In this document: positions 54,749-64,000 of the stretch, piece after piece
Numbering within the stretch: the first letter of the stretch is position 1
Layout: the number at the start of each line of letters is the position of its first letter
Source of the DNA: Fusarium oxysporum f. sp. lycopersici 4287
Taxonomy: Eukaryota > Ascomycota > Sordariomycetes > Hypocreales > Nectriaceae
Length of the DNA stretch: 64,000 nt
Assembly: GCF_000149955.1 (NCBI RefSeq)
Contig: NC_030994.1
Location: forward strand, 1,569,776 to 1,633,775
Direction: 5' to 3'
Position numbers and translations under genes: made by a program
Notes under the pieces: model-generated
The model's input: the letters and a program-made list of their open reading frames with translations, nothing else
Database searches by the model: none
Told to the model about the DNA's origin: nothing

Positions 54749-57041
54749 TCATGCTGGCCCAAGAAACACGGGACCCTCTCCAATCCAGCCGAAGTCATCG
54801 ATGATCATGGACCAGTCAATTCCCTGGAGGGGATCGATGGCACTGTCCATAGTCTGTTCTTGGCCATTGATGTCTGTGTTAGCGTTGACATTGCTCTCGT
54901 TATTGTCACCGTTATTGTTCCCCGGGAACCTTTGTTCTAGATGCCACATGTGAGCAATCCCAATCCATCTAACTAAGATTGTAGACTTACGAAAGGCATC
55001 AATGCCTTTTTGTGTACCATCTGTGATATTCTTGGCCTCCTGCAACGCATTCTTGAAGGCTGTGAGACACCAATACGATGTGGCAGCACCTATACGATCC
55101 GGCCATGCACCAACAGGAATATCCCACTTAGGGAGCAAATGCCTTACAGACCAAAAAGTCTCAAGAATGATGGATCCTCGTGTGGGGAGGTCATTGTCAC
55201 GAACTGAGCAGGTTTTTAGAAGGGATAGAACCTGCGCAGCGACAACTTCAGCGTCTGAGGACGAGAGATGTTGCGGAGCAGCAGTGGAGTGTAGCGTGGA
55301 TAGGAGGATGCAGCTGGCATCGACTAAAGCACGATAGACCCAGTGGGGGCTGTGTGTAAGTAGTTGGCACGTTGATTCGAGTGTGAGGGCTGTGTTTATA
55401 AGATTCTGTGAGGTATTGTATGTGCGGAGAGTATTGAGGGTGAAATTGGGACGCTGGTCAGGGGGCGAGATATAGTAGTAAGCCTGGACCTCGAGTTGAG
55501 CAACTAGCATTATAAAACGAGAGAAGTCTGGAAGGAGTTTTTTTTTAGCAATGACATGCTGAGTAGGGGTGATACCGGGAGCCTACCTGTTTCGACACGG
55601 GTGACAAGGGGTCTTAGAAGCTCAAACTCAGCTTCCCACATCTTGACGATGGTTTCAGGAACCCCATTGTTTGCCGATATCTGGGCAGACATGGCTGTAT
55701 GTAACCTATTTGAAAACTTTTGTAGCTCAAAAAAGGTGAGCAACTCCGGCGCAAGAGTATCTTTAATGGTATCCTTGCACTTGGTGTCATTATGCTGGAG
55801 AAAAGGAGGCGGGTGCCCATTGCCTGTAGATACTCTGCACATTATCAGTAATCTAGGCTACACTGCCATTGCAAGATCAGACAAACCTTTGAGCGAGAAT
55901 ACTACAGAACACCCACGTTATGGATGCCTCATAGTCTGTGCATGTCATGTGCTGGCGTCCGCCAATCAAGAAGCTAGGATGAGATCCTCGTCCAGTATGT
56001 AGGCCGAGAAGCATGCAAGCGTTGAGGGCACTGCTTATAAAATTAGGTGATGGATCAGTGACAAACCTGATGGTAGGGAATGGCCAAGTGCAGATTATCA
56101 AGAGAGCCTGAATAGACTCGAGGTCTAATGTAATGGCTTGAAGCAGGACCCAAACGTCGCGGTTAAGAGAATCGAGGAGTAGAGTTACAAGTTGTTCATC
56201 TTTAGCGTATCGACGACAAGCTGTCGATATTATTGTCCAGAAGAGAGTTGTTGATGCTTCGAAGCATTCATCTGGGTCTTTCTTCCTCAAGATGGGTAGA
56301 TAGGGATGATAGCATTGCAAATACCTGAAGCTGTCAGCCTTACTGCTGTTAGCATCAGTCCCGGGAGTCTTACTTCTCAAAGTACCAGTCAATATCCTGT
56401 CCAGACACCAATTTACCACCTAACATGCGAGGTTTTGTAGGCTCTGTCTTTTCGAGCAACGTCGCTGATGGCACGAACGACTGGGGTTGTTGAGGGCTTT
56501 GCAGGTTGCTTGATAATGAAAAGACGGTTCCATTTGTGGCTGGAGGCAATTGGGATGGTTTTGTAGGAAACACAGTTCCGTTTCTTTGAGAGACTGATGG
56601 TGATTCTGCGTTACTCTTGGGCTGTACAACTTCTTTGATGGATCTGAGTTCTTGTTCCAGAAGCTCGAGTTTACTACATATTGTCAATATCACTCACTTA
56701 TTCAGATGAAACCATAGAGTCATTTCGGAGTAGTGCAATCAGACTATTACCTTCTCCTTGTCACTCTCTTATGTGATCTATCGTATACGCACGGAATTTG
56801 TAACTTGGCGCATCGTTGACATGGCTGTCCCGTGACAGGACTCGCTCGACACCGCACCTAGCCCAGATTCAGCATTAACCATACGCAACTCAGCTCAGTC
56901 GAGACAACTCACCTTTGAGTCACGACAACTGATACAGGCTACATTTCGTCTAATTTTGCTTTGCGGTGAGTCTGGCGCTCGTGTGAGGCCCGGGCCAGAA
57001 GTCGATGCGGGTGACTCGTCTGATGATGGTGTTGGAGCCAT
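54749..57041 (-). CDS. Zn2Cys6 transcription factor, Leu3-like
   Basis: A fungal binuclear-cluster regulator; targets unknown. Six exons are 57041-56913, 56857-56751, 56673-56374, 56324-55887, 55834-55587 and 55527-54749; they encode 666 aa. The zinc cluster has Cys at 36, 39, 46, 56, 59 and 66 (ACISCRDSK, then VRCRASPVTGQPCQRCAKLQ), with the longer third loop seen in Leu3 and War1 types. A short coiled coil follows (SKLELLEQELRSIKEVVQ), then a Ser/Pro/Gln linker. The middle homology region covers DWYFEKYLQCYHPYLPIL to HTGRGSHPSFL. In the last exon, a 54-nt GTAAGT..CTAG stretch (about 54935-54990) could be spliced out in frame, shortening the protein to 648 aa. All other splices restore frame only as given. 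Confidence 0.82.
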
Positions 57042-57450
57042 CAATTTGCATTATTATAACACAGAGCGGATGATACGGTGGCTTGTAACCTTGATTGGAT
57101 TATATCATTTAATTAGGCTCACAGTAATAAAATTTTATGAGTTGTCGATGAGTCACTTGAGATGGAGATGGAGATAGTTAAGAAGTCTATCAATCAGTCT
57201 AGTGGTCGAGTTGCGTTCTACTATCTTGAGTGTCTGACGTCACGTGTACAACGTTTAGTCGGCGTTGGGCGATACAGAATAGGTAGGTACTAAGGCGGGT
57301 TTCAGACAATAAGCGAAAATCCGATAGGTTAGTAGAGGAGAAAAATACTAGTCCTCTTGATTTAATTAGTGTTGAACTCTCATCTACATCTCTCTTTCAT
57401 CTATTACACCATTACATCAGAGATCAAACAAACTAATATGAAACTTGACC
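57042..57450. promoter_or_regulatory. Promoter of the Leu3-like regulator / 3' end of PBN1
   Basis: 409 bases with a composite TGACGTCACGTG (57236-57247) about 195 bases upstream of the regulator start. Confidence 0.4.
57236..57247. promoter_or_regulatory. Composite CRE/E-box TGACGTCACGTG
   Basis: A perfect CRE palindrome (TGACGTCA) overlapping a perfect E-box (CACGTG). It could be bound by bZIP or bHLH factors. Its position fits a promoter-proximal element of the regulator at 57041. Function inferred. Confidence 0.4.
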
Positions 57451-59041
57451 TCAAGCTTTCTTGGTTTGTTTAGACCTCTTTGGGGCGATCTTCTTGAGCA
57501 CTGGCTTTTCAAACTTCAGCATAACACCGACCAGCTTCCACAGTACCCAGGCGAAACCTAGCGAAACAGCAATTGCCGTGCCTGACCTGATTGTATCTAT
57601 GCCCTCGAGCTTAAGGACAGGGACGGTGACACGGTTCATAAGTCTGCCCCCACCCTCTGGTTGAGGGGTGACGTGCCAGAAGGCAGTGTCTCGAGGGAAA
57701 AGATTGTCATAGCCAATATGGAGACGATCAAATGGGTTCTCCAGCGTCTCCTCCCCTGAGGAGCATGCCCAGAAGACAGCAGGATAGGGAACCTCGGCCT
57801 CGGCTTGGCCAGTCACTGAAGGCTTAAGGTATCGCAGGTGAAGAGGGATCTCAACATTCCACGGCTGCCCTTCTTCAGAGGTAGGTGGCGCGAGCTCAAG
57901 CAGAATACTGGACCCCCATGCCTCAGTGGCATATGCTGGTGCTTCCAAGTCCACGGGTAGAGTTGTGTATCGCAAAGCTGTCAAGTTCTTGGAGGCCAGG
58001 AACAAATCGTCTCCTAGTTGATAACGATCCGCAAATATGGTCTTGGGTAATGTCAAGAATGCGTATGGCGCACACTCGCCCTCGGCGCTTGGAGGCTTGT
58101 TAGAGCTGAAGCTGAGCTGAAGAGTTGGGTGAAGCCCTGTGGGTGTGAGAAATCTAGATGTAAAGACAGATTCATCTCGACGGTGTCGGGCTGGGAAGGT
58201 GAAGATGGTTGGCGAAGGCTTTTTCTTGTCGCCAAGTACGGATAGAACGCCAGCGACACCAAGTTCATTCTCCTTTATGTTTGGTTGCGAGCGGTCGTCG
58301 ACAAAAATGCCAACTTCGACCCTTCTTTCAGTTGATGCAGGAACAGCAACGGTTTGGGGTCGAAGAGGCCATAGTGCAGAAGCGACAAGAGCTTTTGTAG
58401 ACTTATCAAAGGACAAGTCCAAGCTAGTCGCGGTCAACAAGCTTCGTAGTCGGGCGTTACAAACGGTGTCCAGTTCAGGGCAGAACTCCTGAGAGCTAAC
58501 AGTTATGAAGGAGTGTAGATCTTCCAGTGCTTGATGAAATGAGAAGTTCGGGGCTGTGGAGGTAGCTGGTTGCTTAAACTCAGTGAAAGCCTGTTACTGG
58601 TGAGCATCTTGTTAGTTAGATGGCTTATGGAACCCACCTCTGGCTTCGAACAGGCCAATGGCCCAAACCTCTGGAGCCAGCCACAAAGTTTTGTTCTAGG
58701 ATATTGGGTTAGTGTTTCAAGTGGCCGCAACTCGAGTTCACGACGTACGGGTTACATGAGTTTGGGGATTCCGGAGTCACATAGACATGAAGCCCTGGTG
58801 AAATTCGTGAAGTGAAAGGGTCGAGTGTCTCGGATTTGACAGGGCTAGCCCATCTGATATGGAGAGCCTCATACTCTTGGAGTATATCGGTGAGCTCACT
58901 AGGCAACTCGTCGAAGGGGATAGTGAGTTTATCCTGACGAACTGATTCGATTTGAGGCCCAAGTAATCCAGCTTCTTGGTTGTCCAACTCCTCAGGATCA
59001 AGGGTATAGTCGTTGTGGATAAACGTGACACGCTCACGCAT
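57451..59041 (-). CDS. PBN1: Pbn1, subunit of GPI mannosyltransferase I (PIG-X)
   Basis: An ER membrane protein that stabilises Gpi14 for adding the first mannose of the GPI anchor; yeast Pbn1 also affects protease B maturation. Exons 59041-58749, 58695-58638 and 58590-57451 encode 496 aa. The protein starts MRERVTFIHNDYTLDPEELD and contains LHIRWASPVKSETLDPFTSR, followed by ISPGLHVYVTP. The lumenal domain follows (FTSRFLTPTGLHPTLQLSFS, LEAPAYATEAWGSSILLEL, VEIPLHLRYLKP). One C-terminal membrane helix (GTAIAVSLGFAWVLWKLVGV) precedes a very basic cytosolic tail (KKIAPKRSKQTKKA). Two small introns (53 and 47 nt) keep frame. It is divergent from the caspase-like gene. Confidence 0.88.
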
Positions 59042-59978
59042 GATGGCGGTAGTTGATGCTTGCTCCTGTTGTGGTGTGTGTTGCTTAGGTATACAAACTG
59101 TCTCTCAGCTTAGTATGGAAGCTACCTGAGAGCTTTCAAGGAAGCTTGTCGCGTGTGGATAAACTCTAGAGTAGGCTTAGATCGCGTTTGGAGTATGAGC
59201 TATGAGCTAGCCAATAAAAAAAAGATTTTATGTTTCTGCCTTGTTTATGAATCGCTTCGTAGTTGCGCTCGGTGTGTGAATTGGTTGACAGAGGCTTCCC
59301 CCAAAAGGTGACGTTGGTTTTGGTGACGGAATCTTGAAGTGGTTGGCCAAAGCTCTTGAAAGAAGCAATCAAGTATCCAGTACACGTGGATTGTATGGAC
59401 ATCAGGCACTGGCTGGTGTCACCGAATACCCGAGCCCCTGCCCCTCGTACTCTTCCTCTTTGGTTACCGCCAGCGACTCGGCGCTAAGCTTATTCGGGGA
59501 CCGACACTCGATCCATTTCAAACTTGAGGAAGGGACGGGTGAGTCTGCCACACGCCGCCTCGGTCGCGAATTGAAGAAAGTCGCTCCAACGATCATCCCT
59601 CCCCGTTTCCATAATCTCCTGCCGTCGAGATGATAATACCACAACAGAATCTAGAATTCCCCCCTCTTACATACTCATTGCTGCCTCCGTGAAACGACGC
59701 TCGACCGTAGATACATACATACTACCAACGATACGCTGTACGATACGACCATGCCTTTTTCCAAGTGAGCCGACAAACGCTGTAGCTTTAGAGCACGATA
59801 CCCACCCACATTGAGAGCGAGACAATAGAACCACATCTGAACTGCCCAGATCTCGATTCTAGCGACCAAAAGTGTAGATATAACCAAGAGTCAGCAGTCA
59901 AGTTGCGACAGAGGCGGTTGAGTGTTCTGGCTGGTCCGCGAAACAACCCGTACATTCACAAGTTGCGCATTCGACGCC
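59042..59978. promoter_or_regulatory. Divergent promoter, PBN1 / caspase-like fusion gene
   Basis: 937 bases between head-to-head genes. Leftward and rightward short frames have no domain. No distinctive motif identified. Confidence 0.4.
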
Positions 59979-62900
59979 ATGGCCGATCATCAACCATACG
60001 TTACTATACGCTCGCGGAGACCTGTCGAAGGTCCAGGCTCAAGAAGCACTGGCCCTCCTATGGTGTGTCTGATCCTTTACTTCGTTCAAACATAAGGCAG
60101 TGACTTACAAAAATGCGACTTCCTAGGCCGCATCTAGTGGGGGAGATTACTATGCCAGGTCTGCAACTCATGACACAAGCCGTACTAGTTTTCATGTCAA
60201 ACACATCGGCCAATTCGCACAAAGACTTGAAGATGTCAGTCTCTATTATCCGTCACAAGAACAGTCTCTAAACTCTTCTCCAGTCCGCCGCCCGCGCTTT
60301 TCCTAATCGTGGGAGGTCCTCAGCCAGATACAGCAAAGTGCAAGCATTGTTATTACACTGGAACTCGGATGATCTCTTCGTTATTCCTGAATTGGAAGAC
60401 CTTGAAAAGTGTTTGAGTGAGGACTATGGCTTTAACACTGACATATTTGCCATCCCTTCAGAGAACTCCCATCTGGAGTTGATGATGCGCATAGGGCAAC
60501 TGATCAAGGATCATGAGTCCCAGGATACATTGTTTGTTGTCTACTACGGTGGGCATGCCAGAATCGACGAGTCCCGGCAAAGTACCTGGTGTGCGTAAGT
60601 AGTTCTAATCGCAAGCATGTAATGAAGATCGTCTAACTTTTATCAGTACCCGCGAAGCGAATTCGCCATGGCTTCAGTAAGACCCTCCTCAACCCGTATC
60701 CAACCACACGTCTAACGAGAAAAGGTGGTCTGCAATTCAGACTCTACTCGAACGCTCACTATCAGATGTCCTCATTCTGTTAGATTGCTGCGCTGGGGCT
60801 GCAAGTGCAACTTTTCCCAGCGGAGCCAGTATCACTGAGACCATCTCAGCTTCGAGCTGGGACGCCATTGCACCTGATCCCGGACGTTACTCTTTCACCA
60901 ATGCCCTTATTGAAGTGCTTCAAGAGTGGCGTGTCCGAGCCTTCTCCGCTGCTATGCTCCACGCCGAGGTTCTTGCTCGATTAAAACATCCTCGACCCAT
61001 CACCATCAATGGCAAATACTTTGAGGCCCGATCGACCCCTGTGCATTTCATGATGACTTCCAACCACAAAGCGCCAAGCATCGAAATGTCTCGGATGTCT
61101 CGCGGCGATAACTTGCCATCTCCTGAGTTACTGCCGATACCAGCGATGGTCCATGAGACTGGCCGAGCGGCTGATTCTACCACGCCTGTCTCACGGAATG
61201 ACTACATGTTTACTGAACCCAACGAAGATACTCCTCATGTCATGATTTCTTTGGCGTTGGAGGATGACCAGCGGCTTGATATCAACGCATGGGAGCAATG
61301 GCTTGGCGCTTTCCCTGCTATGGCCAAATATGTCAAGGTTCAGGGTGTTTTCAAGAGTCACTCAACAATGCTCCTTGTCTCCATGCCGGTCTCTATCTGG
61401 GACTTGCTGCCAGAAGACCATGCAACATCGTTCGTTGCTTTTATCAGATCGAATAACTTGATGACTCAGAAGCCCCGAAACCAATCGGTGCCGACCTTGG
61501 TTCCCGCAAACCGTTATCCGGTTGAAAATGACAGCGCATCGTTCATTTCTGGTGTTTCGGGTACAACCTTTGTACCTACAGAACTTACGGGGTTGACTGG
61601 CCAGATGGGAGCTTTTCGGGATCCTGCGTACGGCAGGCAAACCGGAACTGTGGTCAGGAGTACTCTCCCGCCAATTCAGCAGCTCTCGCCCTTGCATATG
61701 CCATCACAGCCCGGATCACCGCCTCAGAGCTTACCGCAGCGATCCATGAGACCGATGCATTCCACAACATCTCTTACCACACTACAGAGGCAACAGTCGT
61801 CGTCATCTTTGGGGGGTAGTGGAAACCTGACGAGACAGATGATTATGAATCAACAGCAAGCTCTGCGACGTACCACTTTTGGCTCTGATGTTCCAGAACC
61901 CAAGAAGTTCTCCCCTCATGTGGAGAAACGTCTAGAGGAATACTACCAGACTGAGCCATTGCCCAACGATGGCCAGAAAGCGTTTTTCGCCTCAAACCTG
62001 GGAGTAGAACCATGGCATGTTGAAGTCTGGTTCCATCATCGGAGAGAGAGGGATGCGTTTTCCCAACGATTCGCAGCCCTGAGAGTCGAAGATTCGAAAG
62101 CCGGTGCTCACGAAGGGCCCCGCATGATCTTGCCAGCGAATCTAAGTGAACTTTTGGACATATCTTTACCAGGTCAGAGTCTTTTACTCGATCTTCGGTC
62201 ATCGACGGAATTCCAGAGGTCGCACATCAGGGGTGCAATCCATTTGCGTGCTCCTCAATCCTTCCTACGCCCAGCTTCTCTAGATATGATTGAGCGGGCC
62301 TTCCCCGACGCACAAAGTCGGAGGACATTCTCACGCTGGCAGCAAGCGAGATGTATTGTATTCTACTCACGTGGGCTTGAGTACCCCTGGGAGTGCCCCT
62401 CAGCCGATATATTGCTGGAGAAGCTCTGGGCATGTGGCTGGCACGGACGATGCTTCATTTTGAAAGGACATTATCGAGAGTTCAGTGACTCATTCGGCAA
62501 ACACGTATACCGCGCTCAAGACAGCGATGCCGAGAAAGGGCCTCCCAAGGAAGCACCTATCAGTGAAGGCATGCCAAGCAATGAGAGGGAGCTTGCTGCC
62601 CTTTTCGCACGATTGGAAACAGAGGATCAGACACTTCACCTCAGTTCATCTCCTGGGCATAACGAGGAGCGAACCACAGCACTAGTAGAACAAGAAAAGG
62701 CCCTTGAGAGTGAGTTTCAAACCCATTTCCCTGCACTCTTCAAGAAGGCACAAGACGTTCACGGTGTTGGACGATCTGATGACGAAACCTTTGTCACCAA
62801 GGCGCAAATGGTAGAGTACCTGGATCGCGGCTTGACCAAAATTCGAGATGGCCAAGCTTCCCAAGCAGAAGCCACTGTTTATGAGCCAGGTCATTCGAAA

Positions 62901-63110
62901 TTGGCAGCCGACAGTTACTTTGACCGGACAAATGTAAATCGAGAGTCGGACGAGTACGTCGAAGTTCCTCGTGGAGACGAAGTAGCATCAGATGGGAGTC
63001 CGCAGATGACAAGCAAGGGTAAGGAAATAAGGGCGGTGTCATCCCCGGACGAGATAACTCGAAGAGGGCGAGGAGGCGGACTTTTGAATAAGGTGTTCCG
63101 AAGGACATAG
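59979..63110 (+). CDS. Caspase-like, homeodomain-like and rhodanese-like fusion protein
   Basis: I know no name for this protein. Exons are 59979-60062, 60127-60234, 60284-60594, 60647-60676 (30 nt) and 60725-63110, and they encode 972 aa. The caspase/peptidase C14-like domain (about 65-330) has the His motif FVVYYGGHA (His155) and the Cys motif LILLDCCAGAAS (Cys200), so the catalytic dyad is present. A Ser/Gln/Pro-rich linker follows. Residues 573-628 look like a homeodomain (KRLEEYYQTEPLPNDGQKAF, then WHVEVWFHHRRERD), with His where the DNA-contacting Asn of WFxN is usual. Residues about 655-765 form a rhodanese-like domain (LLLDLRSSTEFQRSHIRGAI). Its active-site loop reads FYSRG, with Ser in place of Cys, so it is probably inactive. 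The tail is charged, ending in a Gly/Arg stretch. A role in stress or cell death is possible but not shown. Confidence 0.78.
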
Positions 63111-64000
63111 TCAAGGGCATACGGGTTATGATTTACGTATCATGCATAGATCGATCTCGAATCAGATCTGGGAGTTCATTCTGGAGGGATAATAGAGCGA
63201 TAGAGGTGGGAGTTTATATCTAGTCCTCGTGATAACGAGACATAAAACCAAAGGCTTCCAGCTGTCTTTTTATTCTGCTTCTCATGTTACAGCTTGTTGA
63301 AATCATCAAGGACGTTGATGTTTGTTTACATCGTGGCTTTCACCAGCAAATGGTCGTCATTCTATTAATTGTCAACCTGAACATCGACAGACAACATCAA
63401 AGGACAACTCTCGCATACCTACTCATCAAACTCAGTCGTCGTTCAATGACGGCCGTCAGAACTTCACTGTTCCTCTTCTTAGTCTCCTCCATTTTGGCTT
63501 TCATCATTTAAAAGGACCATCCTGTTCACTATGTGTGCCCACGCGTTACAGTGTATGCCCGGAGTGCGAGAAATGAGTTAAATAGATAAATTTACGGATG
63601 ACAGTTATCGTGAAATTCAGTAACACTATGACACAACAACTTACAGCGACTCCAATAGCCATATGTGAATACGGCAGTTGTTCTTGAATGAATAACGTTC
63701 CAAATAACACTATGTGAACAATCACCAACTGTGATAATGATACATTCTTAAACTTAGTCACCCTACAACCGGGCAGTCGCTACTCGGGAGTATGCTTCAA
63801 CATCTTCACGGCATGTCACTGAGGATCATAGCAAATTACCAAGTTGGTATTCAGTGGTGATACTCGAGCCAAGTTACCTTGGCCTTCCTTAGTGTTCTAC
63901 GCCTCCTGATCGATGGGATCACAACAGCCCAGATACCGCAGGGCGATAGGCGTCTTTATACGCTCGATATTTCCGCTCAGTACAATCTGATTCTTGCTGT
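63111..64000. other. Right-end intergenic sequence
   Basis: 890 bases after the fusion gene. Short frames (for example a 71-codon leftward frame with a hydrophobic stretch at 63546-63761) have no recognised domain. No gene called. Confidence 0.45.

Overview
The window is nuclear DNA of a filamentous ascomycete, very probably a Fusarium-type Sordariomycete. The genes are dense and on both strands, with short introns of about 45-110 nt that have GT..AG ends, and the proteins read like hypocrealean orthologues. It is draft sequence with three runs of N (5223-6108, 13161-13445, 30770-31298). I found no tRNA, rRNA, CRISPR array, phage or virus.

Left part (1-34.6 kb) is a conserved housekeeping block: PIK1 5' end (-), NC2-alpha (-), alpha/beta hydrolase (-), DUF3605 protein (+), SND2/TMEM208 (-), RPS20 (+), CDC27/APC3 (+, split by a gap), histone H4 (+), TRS20/sedlin (-, apparent 1-nt frameshift), mitochondrial ribosomal MRPL31 (+), CBC2 (-), NUP82 (+), a proline-rich unknown (+), EBP/EXPERA isomerase-like protein (-), PrpF-type isomerase (-), gamma-glutamylcyclotransferase (-, 5' end in a gap) and the MAPKKK STE11 (-).

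Middle part (34.6-45.7 kb) is accessory in character: AT-rich, with small MITE-like repeats, around a four-gene cluster of amino-acid permease, class III aminotransferase, Zn2Cys6 regulator and a cupin resembling 2,4'-dihydroxyacetophenone dioxygenase. The divergent permease/aminotransferase promoter and the cupin promoter share a 13-nt GC-rich motif (CGCCGTTGGCGCC); in the first it forms a perfect inverted repeat. This looks like a small catabolic regulon. Three of its four genes carry disabling lesions (nonsense, frameshift, nonsense) while the cupin is intact, so the cluster appears to be decaying in this genome, unless the lesions are sequence errors.

Right part (45.7-64 kb): prephenate dehydratase (+), sulfotransferase-like protein (+), mitochondrial MHR1/mL67 (-), HSP104 (+) with an upstream step-type heat-shock element, a Leu3-like Zn2Cys6 regulator (-), PBN1 (GPI-anchor mannosyltransferase I subunit, -), and a 972-aa protein joining a caspase-like domain, a homeodomain-like segment and a catalytically dead rhodanese domain (+).

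Most interesting: the shared-motif catabolic cluster with its multiple lesions, the caspase/homeodomain/rhodanese fusion, and the dispersed 131-143 bp inverted-repeat family.
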